Origin: Betaproteobacteria bacterium
GTDB lineage: Bacteria; Pseudomonadota; Gammaproteobacteria; Burkholderiales; SG8-41
DNA length: 13,584 nucleotides
NCBI GenBank assembly: GCA_021414185.1
Contig: JAIOOZ010000237.1
Span: 1 to 13,584 of the forward strand
Reading direction: 5' to 3'
The number at the start of each line of letters is the position of its first letter. Position 1 is the stretch's first letter. This document shows, in pieces, positions 6,624-13,584 of this stretch. The notes under the pieces are model-generated. The model saw nothing but the letters and a program-made list of their open reading frames with translations, had not been told where the DNA came from and did not search any database. Position numbers and translations under genes: made by a program.

Positions 6624-9485
6624 TCATTTGACCTCAAACTCGCCGACGAACACGGTTTCCTGCCGGCCTTTGAGGCGCAGAGTAATGCTTTGCTCCTTCT
6701 GCTCCGCGGTGCCGAAGCGGGTCGCGAGCTTCACCTGCAGCGTGGTCGGCCCGGTCACGGCCTGGCGGCGGTCACCAAAATATTGCGCCTCCACCTTGTA
6801 TTTGCCCGGCTTGGCGCGTTTTAACGAGAATTCCTCCGGCCCGTAGCCGCCGGTGAAATCGAGCGACATGCGCCCGCCCTGGTAAGTGAGCTGGTGCCCG
6901 TAGAACGCTTTTTCGCCGTTGGGATCGGTCACCCACAAATCGATGTCGGTGTTGTCGGCATCCCACGTCAGCACCACGCGCAGATCGAGCGGCAGGTTTT
7001 TAACCAACCGCGGATCGATGCGGCTCAGGTCCAGCTTGTCGCCGTTGGTCGCGATGATCGCGTTCAATTCCGCCAGCGTGATGATTTCGACGTCGGGAAA
7101 GCGCCCGTGCCAGGGTTTGACCACGACTTCGTACAGCGTGTCGATCGCCTGCTGGTACTGGCGGTTGGCGCCGAGTGCCAAGCCGAGGTCGCGGTACGAC
7201 TGCGGTTCTTCCGGCGAAAGTTCCAGCACCTTGCGGAACACCGGTATGGCCAGCGCCGGCCGGTTCGCCTGCAGCAGACGGTAGCCGAGGATGCGCAGGA
7301 TGTGCCGGTTCTCGAGATTCATTTCGGCGAGGTTAGTCAGCACGCGCACGGCGAGCGCCGGCTGTTTCTTGTCGAACAGGATGTCGGCGGCGTCGAGAAA
7401 AAACGCCGTGCTGTTCAGGTAACCGGGCCGCTCGTCGAGATAGACGCGGTAAACGTTGTCGCCCGCCGCATTGCGCATGCGGGTCGCGTACGGCGCGTCG
7501 GGTTCCCATTTCTTGAGTTGTATGGTGGCGTTGATCGCGCTCGCCATGCTGTCGCTGGCGCCGGCCATTTCAGACGCCATGCCCGACATGTTGGCGCGGG
7601 CCGATTTGGCAACTTCGCGCTCCGCCAGGCGTTGTGCGGGCTGCGCTTCAGGTTTCGCCGCGGGCCGCGGTGCCGGGGGGGCGGCGGCGGCTGGCGCCGC
7701 CGCCTGATCGCGCTGAGCATCGCGCCGGTCCTGCATCAGGCCCGACGTTTCGGCGGGCCTCAACGCCTGCGGTGGCACGGGTTTGTCGCCCTGCGGGAAA
7801 TCCTTGTTCCACCATGCGATCTTTGCCTCGAAGCGGCGCACGATGTTTTCGAGATGCGCGTTGCGGTCGGCGCCGCGGCGTTGCGCGGCGAACTGCTGCA
7901 GTCGTAGCCGGCGAATTTCGGCGCGGTTCAGATCGTACTGCGCTTCGAGCGCGTCCACTTTCAAACGCGCCCACAATGGGGCGACCAGCATGAAAGGTGC
8001 GGCGCCCGCGCGCACCGGCACTTCGAGCGTGACCGGTTTTGCGCCGGGATGCGCGATGGTGAGGCGTACGCGCGTCGATGCTTCGGTCAATTGTCCCGCA
8101 ACTTCAATGCGTCCCTGCCGCGGGTACGGCGAGCGCATCACAAGTTCGCGCGCGCCGTCGGCGGAAAGTGCGGTGACGCGCGTGGTCGCAAACAGCAGTT
8201 TGCGCTCGGCTTCGCGCACGGTGTCGGCGATCAAATCGATGAAACGGCCGCCGCTGTCTTCAGCGAGGTGAGTGAGAAACGTCGGATCGCTTTTGCTCGA
8301 TGCCGACACGCTGTACAGCGGCACGCGCAGCGCGGTGAGCGGGCGCGCGCCGAAGTTGGACAGGCCATCGCTGAATAAAAGATATTCGGGCACCGCGGAA
8401 TCCGCGACAAAAGCGCCGAGGTTGGTCGCGCCATCGTAGGCCGTGGCCTCGAGCACGGTGCGCAACGCCTGCCAGTCGCCGTTCACCACGCTGAACGATA
8501 GCGCGGCTTCGGCCGTATCGCGAATGCGCGTGAGCCGCACTTCGCCGTTTTTCATGCGGCGGAAGTACGCGTCCAGCAGAGCGAATTCGCGCCCGTGATC
8601 GCGCGCCGCACCCGAACCCGAGCTGTCCCACACCAGGCCCACGACTGAGGGCAGCGTGCGCGCCGCTTCGCGTGCCGGCACCGGCAGGTCCGCGTAGAAG
8701 TAGGTCTTCGCGTCGAACACCTGTGTATAAGCCTGCGCGCCGGGCGCGGGCGGGATGTCGAGTTCCAGCACGCCGCGGCCGGCGTAGCGGTCGCGCGACA
8801 CCTGTGCGTGATAGCCGTTGTTCCCCGGTTTGAAATTGAGGTCGTCGAGCTGGCCGCGCGTTTTCTCGGGTGCGCCCTTCGCGCCGACAACATTGAGGTC
8901 GAGCCGGAAGTTGTCCAGCGTGTCGGCGTATTCCAGCGGCAGGCGGTAGACGAGGCGGCCTGCGCGCTTTTTCAGCGTTTCGGCGTAACGGATGAGCACC
9001 TGGCGCGTGCCCTGCGCCGGTATCGGATAGACGCGTAATTTGAAATTATTGCCCTGCGTGATCTGCAGCAGGCCCGGATCGACTTTAGCGCGCGTGATGT
9101 CTTCGAACACCGCCTGGCCGCGCGCTTTGTCTACTGGCACCGCTTCGCGCATGCGCCCGTTCACGTCGAGCGCGAAGCCCAGCACGTTCTGGCCGGCGAG
9201 CAGCGGGAACTGCAGTTCGCCTTCGAGGATGCGGCGGTTGGGGTTGTGGAAAGTGAGCGCGATTTCGGTGACCGCGAGGCTGCCGCTGACTTCGGTATGC
9301 ACGGCGACCTGCTGCAGCCGCACCGGCGTGTCGCCGGGTGCCGCAATCACCAGTTGCGGCCGCGCTATGCGCTCGACCGACACGGGCGCCAGATTCTGCG
9401 CGCCGGCCGTCAAGGCGAGCCATGCGCCTGCTGCAAATAGTAAAAGACCCGCGACCCGCCGTATGCCCGTGCTTGAATTGTACAT
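6624..9485 (-). CDS. Secreted VIT-VWA-TPR-DUF2135 protein
   Basis: 953 residues. The start is fixed by GGGAGG (9491-9496), 5 bases before the ATG. An N-terminal signal segment (11-28, ending LTAGAQ) suggests export to the periplasm or beyond. A VIT domain occupies about 35-180. A VWA domain follows (about 280-430) with an intact-looking MIDAS: DSSGS (D287, S289, S291), T354 in DGATN, and D373 in FSDG. A beta-rich segment runs to about 510, then a charged helical part, then an Ala/Pro-rich linker (595-620). A TPR-like helical block covers 690-790, and a C-terminal DUF2135 domain covers about 830-935 (DLRVVLTWDADNTDIDLWVTD, split, then GPEEFSLKRAKPGKYKVEA). VIT and VWA modules usually mediate metal-dependent protein binding. 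No LPXTG-like motif or membrane anchor is visible at the C-terminus, which argues against a sortase substrate. Partner and function are unknown. Confidence 0.9.
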   Translation of the reverse strand: MYNSSTGIRRVAGLLLFAAGAWLALTAGAQNLAPVSVERIARPQLVIAAPGDTPVRLQQVAVHTEVSGSLAVTEIALTFHNPNRRILEGELQFPLLAGQNVLGFALDVNGRMREAVPVDKARGQAVFEDITRAKVDPGLLQITQGNNFKLRVYPIPAQGTRQVLIRYAETLKKRAGRLVYRLPLEYADTLDNFRLDLNVVGAKGAPEKTRGQLDDLNFKPGNNGYHAQVSRDRYAGRGVLELDIPPAPGAQAYTQVFDAKTYFYADLPVPAREAARTLPSVVGLVWDSSGSGAARDHGREFALLDAYFRRMKNGEVRLTRIRDTAEAALSFSVVNGDWQALRTVLEATAYDGATNLGAFVADSAVPEYLLFSDGLSNFGARPLTALRVPLYSVSASSKSDPTFLTHLAEDSGGRFIDLIADTVREAERKLLFATTRVTALSADGARELVMRSPYPRQGRIEVAGQLTEASTRVRLTIAHPGAKPVTLEVPVRAGAAPFMLVAPLWARLKVDALEAQYDLNRAEIRRLRLQQFAAQRRGADRNAHLENIVRRFEAKIAWWNKDFPQGDKPVPPQALRPAETSGLMQDRRDAQRDQAAAPAAAAPPAPRPAAKPEAQPAQRLAEREVAKSARANMSGMASEMAGASDSMASAINATIQLKKWEPDAPYATRMRNAAGDNVYRVYLDERPGYLNSTAFFLDAADILFDKKQPALAVRVLTNLAEMNLENRHILRILGYRLLQANRPALAIPVFRKVLELSPEEPQSYRDLGLALGANRQYQQAIDTLYEVVVKPWHGRFPDVEIITLAELNAIIATNGDKLDLSRIDPRLVKNLPLDLRVVLTWDADNTDIDLWVTDPNGEKAFYGHQLTYQGGRMSLDFTGGYGPEEFSLKRAKPGKYKVEAQYFGDRRQAVTGPTTLQVKLATRFGTAEQKEQSITLRLKGRQETVFVGEFEVK

Positions 9486-9584
9486 AACAACCTCCCGAAG
9501 AATTGACGACCTGCCGCTATAAACGGCGGGCCTCTCCGGAAGGGGTTAAGGGCGGTGTGACTATTTAACGCGCTTCTGATTAAC
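9486..9584. other. Upstream leader of the VIT/VWA gene
   Basis: About 100 bases ahead of the VIT/VWA gene. They hold its Shine-Dalgarno site and a small GC dyad around 9513-9528 (GCCG and CGGC flanking CTATAAA). No convincing -35/-10 pair is visible, although a promoter for this gene should lie here or within the adjoining inverted repeat. Confidence 0.4.
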
Positions 9585-9655
9585 CGTCGTTCCCGCGCAG
9601 GCGGGAACCCAGAACCAGTGGAATCTCCTGGGTACCTACCTGCGCGGGTACGACG
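9585..9655. repeat. REP/MITE-like imperfect inverted repeat
   Basis: Two 28-base arms (9585-9612 and 9628-9655) are reverse complements at 24 of 28 positions, separated by a 15-base loop. The left arm contains a smaller hairpin of its own, GTTCCCGC-GCAG-GCGGGAAC (9589-9608). The TTCCCGCGCAGGCGGGAA-type core resembles widely dispersed intergenic palindromes in many proteobacteria. It lies about 20 bases beyond the stop of the dioxygenase gene, so it may serve as a 3' hairpin for that operon. No T-run follows. No transposase is adjacent, and no second copy is seen in the window. Confidence 0.75.
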
Positions 9656-9675
9656 AAAGTGCGCTTTTTCCGACC

Positions 9676-10449
9676 TTATTTAACGAGGCAGTCGTCAGGC
9701 AGGCATTGGATGGGCGTGAAATCGCGGTGGGCGATGTATTCCGGGCGCTTGAAACGCCGGATATGGTTCTGGCATGAATTCAGGCTGAGATACACGATGG
9801 TGCGGTTCCACGGCGTCATATTGCTGCCGGAAGCGTGCACCAGGTTGCAGTGAAACATCATCATCGATCCCGCCGGGCCTTTGGGGGAAATGATGCCGCC
9901 GTCGGCCACCAGCCGCGTGATGGTGGCGTTGTCTATCGTCCATAACGGGTAACTGGTGGTCGACAAGTCATGGCCGGCTTCCTGGCGCCCTTTCTGGTGC
10001 GAACGCGGGATGAACATCAGCGGGCCGTTGAACTCGTTGACGTCTTCGAGAAACACCGCGACATTCATCGCGCGCGCGTCCGGCATGTCGTCATCGTTGA
10101 ACCACGTGCCGTAATCCTGGTGCCATTGCCAGACGTCGCCGTCGAACGCGGCCTTGCCGTTGATCTTGAACTGGTGGATGTAAACGCCGTCGCCGAGGAT
10201 TTGCTGCGCGGGTTCGATCAGGCGCGGATGGCGGCCGAGCCTGCGGTAAGCGTCGTTGTAGGTATGCGCGGCGAAATTGGTGCGCACCGCGGTGCTGCCT
10301 TTTTCGCGCACGTTCTCCTGACGCTCTTCGGCGTAGAGCTTCGGCACTTCGTCGTTGAGCGTTTTGATTTCCGCGGGCGTAAAGAGCCCGGGGAAAAACA
10401 AATAACCCTCGCGCCGGTATTCCTCGACCTGGGCGGGTGTGAGCTGCAT
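9676..10449 (-). CDS. PhyH/EctD-like Fe(II)/2-oxoglutarate dioxygenase
   Basis: 257 residues from the ATG at 10449, where GGAGGAG (10453-10459) fits. A longer frame reaching into the neighbouring gene lacks family similarity at its front. The cupin-fold iron ligands are visible: WHQD (H110, D112) and LVHASGSN (H205). R216 in PWNRTIVYLS is the probable 2-oxoglutarate contact. The stretch DVWQWHQDYGTWFNDDDMP resembles the signature of ectoine hydroxylase (EctD) but differs at several conserved positions, and no ectABC genes are near. Such enzymes hydroxylate a small substrate with release of CO2 and succinate. It is the last gene of a likely operon with a Bug receptor and an SDR, starting 82 bases after the SDR stop. 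The true substrate is unknown. Confidence 0.87.
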   Translation of the reverse strand: MQLTPAQVEEYRREGYLFFPGLFTPAEIKTLNDEVPKLYAEERQENVREKGSTAVRTNFAAHTYNDAYRRLGRHPRLIEPAQQILGDGVYIHQFKINGKAAFDGDVWQWHQDYGTWFNDDDMPDARAMNVAVFLEDVNEFNGPLMFIPRSHQKGRQEAGHDLSTTSYPLWTIDNATITRLVADGGIISPKGPAGSMMMFHCNLVHASGSNMTPWNRTIVYLSLNSCQNHIRRFKRPEYIAHRDFTPIQCLPDDCLVK

Positions 10450-10531
10450 GGTCTCCTCCAGCAACTGGCGAAACAGGAAAGCGAGCTTATCACCGGGGCG
10501 TTTGATCGTCACCGGCCGCCGCTCGTTCACG

Positions 10532-11317
10532 TCAATGGGTGGTATAGCCTCCGTCGACACAGATGTCTTCGCCCTGCAGAAAAGTGGCCTGCGTTGTCGC
10601 CAGGAACAAGGCAACGTCGGCAATTTCCTCCGGCTCGCCGAGCCGGCCGCAAGGAACGTAAGTCTTGAGCCGGCGTTGTGCTTCCTCGGGTTCCGTGGCC
10701 ACGCGGTCGATCGTAAACTGGGTGTTGATGGGGCCGGGGCTTATCGAGTTGACCATGATCCCTTCATGCCCTACCTCGTACGCGATCGACTTGGTGAGGT
10801 GCACGAGCGCCGCCTTGGTGAGCCCGTAGAGCCCCCGTTTCGTGTATGTAACTTTTGCCATCTGACTCGCGATGTTGATAATACGGCCGCCGCCCTGCTT
10901 GCGCATGTGAGGTAACACTGCCTGGCTGGCGAAGAACGGCGCGGCGAGGTTGACGGCGACCACCTTGTCGAACACGTCGTGCGAATAATCCCCGAAGTCG
11001 TACGGAGCCCGGATGCCCGCGTTGTTGACCAGGATATCGATCCGCCCGAACAGCCCGACGGCTGCCTGGATCATCTGCTCGGCGGCGCCACGCACGGCAA
11101 GATCGAATATGCCGTACTCGATACGCCCCGCTGCAGGATAGCTCCTGCATTCCTCGCGCGCGGTCTCGAGTTGCGCAGTGGTGCCTTCTGCGACCAGAAA
11201 TACCGCTGCACCCGCCTGCGCGAAGCGCTTTGCAATTGCATTGCCGATGCCCTTTTGGGTGGACGCCCCGGTTACGACCGTGACTTTTCCCGCCAACTGC
11301 CCTGTCTCGTTATTCAT
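10532..11317 (-). CDS. Short-chain dehydrogenase/reductase (classical SDR)
   Basis: 261 residues from the ATG at 11317; an in-frame TTG at 11329 is possible but would only add four residues. It is a cytosolic NAD(P)-dependent oxidoreductase of Rossmann fold. The cofactor loop reads TGASTQKGIG (16-25), two residues longer than the common TGxxxGIG form. NNAG is at 98-101. The catalytic set is S151 (NIASQMAK), Y164 and K168 (YGLTK). PGPINTQF (194-201) and the terminus containing GEDICVDGGY are standard for the family. It starts 21 bases after the Bug gene and precedes the dioxygenase, all on one strand, which suggests a shared pathway. A hydroxylated product made by the dioxygenase could be its substrate, but this is inference. 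Specific activity cannot be assigned. Confidence 0.93.
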   Translation of the reverse strand: MNNETGQLAGKVTVVTGASTQKGIGNAIAKRFAQAGAAVFLVAEGTTAQLETAREECRSYPAAGRIEYGIFDLAVRGAAEQMIQAAVGLFGRIDILVNNAGIRAPYDFGDYSHDVFDKVVAVNLAAPFFASQAVLPHMRKQGGGRIINIASQMAKVTYTKRGLYGLTKAALVHLTKSIAYEVGHEGIMVNSISPGPINTQFTIDRVATEPEEAQRRLKTYVPCGRLGEPEEIADVALFLATTQATFLQGEDICVDGGYTTH

Positions 11318-11338
11318 TCTTTTTCGCAATACCCCGAT

Positions 11339-12322
11339 TCAATCGACCTTGATGCCCGCTTCCCTGATCACTTTGTCCCACTTTGTGATTTCGGACTTGA
11401 TCAACGCTTCGAATTCTTCCGGCGAATTGCCGACGGGCTCGGCGGCCAGGTTGGTCAACCGCTCCTTGACGTCCGGCAGTTTGAGGATGCCGGCCACTTC
11501 ACGGTGGATCTTCGCCACGACCGGCTTGGGAACGCCGGCGGGGGCGAGCATGCCAAACCACAGCGATATTTCGTACCCGGGAACGCCCGCCTCCGCCACG
11601 GTTGGTACCGCGGGCATGGAATGCGAACGCTTCGCACCGCCGACTGCCAGCATTTTCAACCTGCCCGCTTTGACATGGGCGCCGACCGAGATCAGGTTCT
11701 CGAATATCATCGCCGTCTCGCCGCGCAACATCCCGACCACCGACTCCGTCCCCTTATAGGGAACGTGCACGATGTTCACCTTCGCCATGCTCTTGAAAAG
11801 CTCCATCGCCATGTGTGGCGAGCTGCCGTTGCCGCCTGATGCGTAGAACAGCGCGCCGGGCTGCGCCCGCGCGAGCGCGATCAGCTCCTTGACCGATTTC
11901 ACCGGCACCGACTGGTGCACGACCAGAAACGTATCGATTGCGACGACTTGCGTGATCGGGGTGAAATCCCGCAGCGGGTGGTAGGTAAGTTTGGGAAACA
12001 AGCCCAGATTCGCGGCGTGCCACAAGCCGACCATGATGAGAGTGTAGCCATCCGCAGGTGCTCTCGCGACTATCTCCGCCGCGATGTTGCCGGCTCCGCC
12101 ACCCCGATTGTCGACGACGACTTGTTGCCCCCAGGCATCGCTCATCTTTTGGCTCAGCGTTCGCGCGAGGCCGTCGGTCGCGCCGCCCGGCGGCTGTGGA
12201 ATCACAAATCGAATCGATTTCAGCGGATAGTCCTGCGCGGCAGCCACGCCGGAATACGCGATTGCAATCAGCAGACCAATTCCAGGCCACATGCGAATTT
12301 CCTTCCCGCGGTTCGAATTCAT
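11339..12322 (-). CDS. Bug/TctC-family periplasmic solute receptor (second)
   Basis: 327 residues from the ATG at 12322. A second ATG at 12292 has a much better Shine-Dalgarno site (GGAAGGAAA about 7 bases ahead), but would leave the signal peptide without a positively charged front; both are possible. The hydrophobic core and cleavage (MWPGIGLLIAIAYSGVAAAQ, then DYPLKSIRFVIP) are clear. Bug landmarks are PQPPGGATD (42-50), DNRGGGAGN (71-79), ASGGNGSSPH (161-170), VHVPYKG (185-191) and PTVAEAGVPGYE (240-251). It is clearly paralogous to the other Bug protein in the window but distant from it. It heads a minus-strand cluster with an SDR and a dioxygenase and has a plausible promoter just upstream. 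No TTT membrane subunits are present. The ligand may be the substrate of the two downstream enzymes. Confidence 0.93.
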   Translation of the reverse strand: MNSNRGKEIRMWPGIGLLIAIAYSGVAAAQDYPLKSIRFVIPQPPGGATDGLARTLSQKMSDAWGQQVVVDNRGGGAGNIAAEIVARAPADGYTLIMVGLWHAANLGLFPKLTYHPLRDFTPITQVVAIDTFLVVHQSVPVKSVKELIALARAQPGALFYASGGNGSSPHMAMELFKSMAKVNIVHVPYKGTESVVGMLRGETAMIFENLISVGAHVKAGRLKMLAVGGAKRSHSMPAVPTVAEAGVPGYEISLWFGMLAPAGVPKPVVAKIHREVAGILKLPDVKERLTNLAAEPVGNSPEEFEALIKSEITKWDKVIREAGIKVD

Positions 12323-12346
12323 TATTTGCGCGCTCGAAAACCGCGC

Positions 12347-12374
12347 ATTCTACACCGCCGTTTCCCCCGCGCAA
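12347..12374 (-). promoter_or_regulatory. Putative sigma70 promoter of Bug-SDR-dioxygenase cluster
   Basis: On the minus strand TTGCGC (12369-12374) and TAGAAT (12347-12352) are separated by 16 bases. The -10 box matches the consensus at five of six positions, the -35 at three of six. Transcription would start near 12340, leaving a 17-base or 47-base leader depending on which ATG is used. The rest of the 137-base gap (12323-12459) shows no clear operator or terminator. Confidence 0.4.
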
Positions 12375-12459
12375 TATTGTCAGCATCGCGTTTGCGATTG
12401 CCGTTATTCCCTGTCGCGAATGCGTGACGGGGCAATGATTGCGGCGGGTTGCGAGCTTA

Positions 12460-13101
12460 TCACCGGTGTTTCGCGGCGGTATCGGCCCGTGCGCGCCGCC
12501 GCCGCTGGATCCAGGCAATCCCGATCGCGAATAACAAGGCGCCCGCCGCCACTGCGGGCCAGTAGTCCAGAGCTGACGCCGCGACCGGTGCCTTTTTTCC
12601 CGCGGCCTGATTGCGCAGGGCAAGCTGCGCCTGTTGCCATTCCTTGGCCCACGCCGGCAGTTCGCGCGGCGGCGGGTCGTCCATCAGCCAGGTGAGGGCG
12701 ACCGGAAAAGAGTACTCGCTGAGTTTCGCGCCGCTCGCGCGGTCATCGATACGCAGACGCACTTCATCGATGCGCGTCGGTTTCTCGCCCCAGTAGAAAA
12801 AATTCACGACACCGGTGCCGCCGCCGGCGGGCAGCAGCAGCGGCGCGCTGCCGCCGCCATCGTCGATCACGGCTTTGCTTTTGTACAACCCGCTGACGGT
12901 AACCGTGACCGGTTCCGCGCTTTTCAATTCGAAGCGCACGAAAAACGGCTGCTGGCGCGCGAGCATCACGTCGGGTGCGGGATCGGTGGCGAGGATTTTC
13001 AATTCAACCGCGGGCGCTGCGTATGCGGCCGTGGACGTGAGCAGGCACGCGGCGCAGGCCAGCCGGATAAAGGACAGCGCGGCGGACGAAGCGTCGATCA
13101 C
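12460..13101 (-). CDS. Secreted, C-terminally membrane-anchored protein of unknown function
   Basis: 213 residues from a GTG at 13101. I do not recognise the family. The front is a signal peptide (hydrophobic 8-25, cleavage likely after AAYAA near residue 29). The mature part (about 30-140) is predicted beta-rich, with alternating polar and hydrophobic residues and several Gly runs (DDGGGS, AGGGTG). A helical charged stretch (150-170) leads to one membrane helix (181-199), followed by a strongly basic tail with RRRR, so the main domain should face the periplasm and the tail the cytosol. The GTG start overlaps the stop of the upstream GGDEF gene as GTGA, implying translational coupling. The layout suggests an envelope protein tied to the cyclase, but nothing shows a direct interaction. 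Confidence 0.75.
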   Translation of the reverse strand: MIDASSAALSFIRLACAACLLTSTAAYAAPAVELKILATDPAPDVMLARQQPFFVRFELKSAEPVTVTVSGLYKSKAVIDDGGGSAPLLLPAGGGTGVVNFFYWGEKPTRIDEVRLRIDDRASGAKLSEYSFPVALTWLMDDPPPRELPAWAKEWQQAQLALRNQAAGKKAPVAASALDYWPAVAAGALLFAIGIAWIQRRRRARADTAAKHR

Positions 13102-13584
13102 TTGCTCACCCGGTTGCGGCCCTTGTCTTTCGCGCGGTAGAGCGCTTTGTCCGCCGCCTTGATCACGTCGTCGGTCGTGGCCAGTTCGGCGGTGCGTTCC
13201 GCCACGCCTATGCTGATCGTGACCGACACCGAAGTGGCGTCGCGGAAAGCGCCGCGCCGGCGCGTGGAAGGTTCCGGCTTTTCCGGCCGCCCCGGCGCGC
13301 GCACGGCGATTTTGTATGCTTCGATTGAAGCGCGCAGATCTTCGAGGTAAGGCATCGCATGTTCGATGTCCTTGCCGGGAAACAGCACCGTGAATTCCTC
13401 GCCGCCATAGCGGTACGCCGTGCCGCCGCCTTTCACTTCATCGAGCTTGGCCGCCACCATTTTCAGCACCTGGTCGCCGAGATCGTGGCCGTGCGTGTCG
13501 TTGAACTTCTTGAAATGGTCGACGTCGCACATTGCTATCGTATAGCGGCGGCCCAGCCCCATCATGCGCTCGTTGAGATTGCGC
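13098..13584 (-). CDS. GGDEF-domain diguanylate cyclase, 5' end outside window
   Basis: 161 C-terminal residues are visible and the frame stays open to the window edge. The stretch RNLNERM, then YTIAMCDVDHFKKFND and HGHDLGDQVL, is the start of a GGDEF domain. The active-site loop is RYGGEEF (GGEEF at 13392-13406), which is catalytically competent, so the protein probably makes c-di-GMP from two GTP. The inhibitory RxxD I-site that should lie just ahead of it reads KGGG instead, so product inhibition is probably absent. Between the helix IEAYKIAVRA and VTISIGVAE lies a Pro/Arg-rich insertion (GRPEKPEPSTRRRG) also seen in some betaproteobacterial GGDEF proteins. Any sensor domain lies beyond the edge. 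The stop overlaps the start of the downstream membrane protein by 4 bases. Confidence 0.93.
   Translation of the reverse strand, partial: RNLNERMMGLGRRYTIAMCDVDHFKKFNDTHGHDLGDQVLKMVAAKLDEVKGGGTAYRYGGEEFTVLFPGKDIEHAMPYLEDLRASIEAYKIAVRAPGRPEKPEPSTRRRGAFRDATSVSVTISIGVAERTAELATTDDVIKAADKALYRAKDKGRNRVSK

Noticed and set aside
6627..6638. TTTGACCTCAAA as an FNR/NNR-type box near the NnrU gene
   Set aside because: The half sites TTGA and TCAA are only 2 bases apart instead of 6, and the site lies in the coding end of the upstream gene.
6894..7907. A 337-residue open frame on the plus strand opposite the VIT/VWA gene
   Set aside because: It is a shadow of the real gene, with low-complexity Arg/Val/Gly composition and no recognisable domain.
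9676..10449. Calling the dioxygenase ectoine hydroxylase (EctD)
   Set aside because: The iron and 2OG ligands are shared by the whole superfamily, several EctD signature residues differ, and no ectoine synthesis genes are in the window.
10450..10623. A 58-residue N-terminal extension of the dioxygenase
   Set aside because: It overlaps the end of the SDR gene, does not resemble the family, and a strong Shine-Dalgarno site precedes the internal ATG at 10449.
10979..11839. A 286-residue plus-strand frame crossing the SDR and second Bug gene
   Set aside because: It spans parts of two well-supported genes on the other strand and shows no family features.

Overview
The window looks like ordinary chromosomal DNA from a GC-rich betaproteobacterium, most likely of the Burkholderiales or a close relative. 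The main reasons are high GC with strongly GC-biased third codon positions, two orphan Bug-type (TctC-like) periplasmic solute receptors without tctA/tctB, a type of gene greatly expanded in that group, a DUF47-PiT phosphate uptake pair, and a proteobacterial PdxH. There are no integrases, transposases, CRISPR arrays, tRNAs or rRNAs. Coding density is high and no gene-free stretch exceeds about 210 bases.

Layout. At the left edge is a DMT/EamA permease on the minus strand, truncated by the window. It is divergent from a two-gene plus-strand unit: a PhoU-like DUF47 protein followed by a PiT-type phosphate transporter. The transporter ends 7 bases from the end of a convergent minus-strand run. 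In transcription order (right to left) that run is: a VIT/VWA/TPR/DUF2135 secreted protein, a NnrU-family membrane protein, pdxH, a Bug receptor, and an N-acyl-D-amino-acid deacylase. Between the Bug gene and the deacylase lies a striking inverted repeat built of 7-base purine heptamers on one side and their complement on the other.

A second minus-strand cluster (12.3 to 9.7 kb) is a probable operon: Bug receptor, short-chain dehydrogenase, and an EctD/PhyH-like Fe(II)/2-oxoglutarate dioxygenase. It has a plausible sigma70 promoter in front and an inverted repeat just after it. At the right edge a GGDEF diguanylate cyclase (truncated) overlaps by 4 bases a small secreted, C-terminally anchored protein of unknown function.

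How the genes may work together (inference): the Bug-SDR-dioxygenase cluster suggests capture and oxidation of an unknown organic acid or related solute. The Bug-deacylase neighbours suggest capture and hydrolysis of N-acyl amino acids, although the long repeat separates them. DUF47-PiT is a known low-affinity phosphate uptake arrangement. I did not find a clear new defence or mobile system. The least explained items are the GA/CT inverted repeat, the VIT-VWA-TPR-DUF2135 protein, a perfect 24-base palindrome ahead of the NnrU gene, and the dioxygenase cluster with no known substrate.
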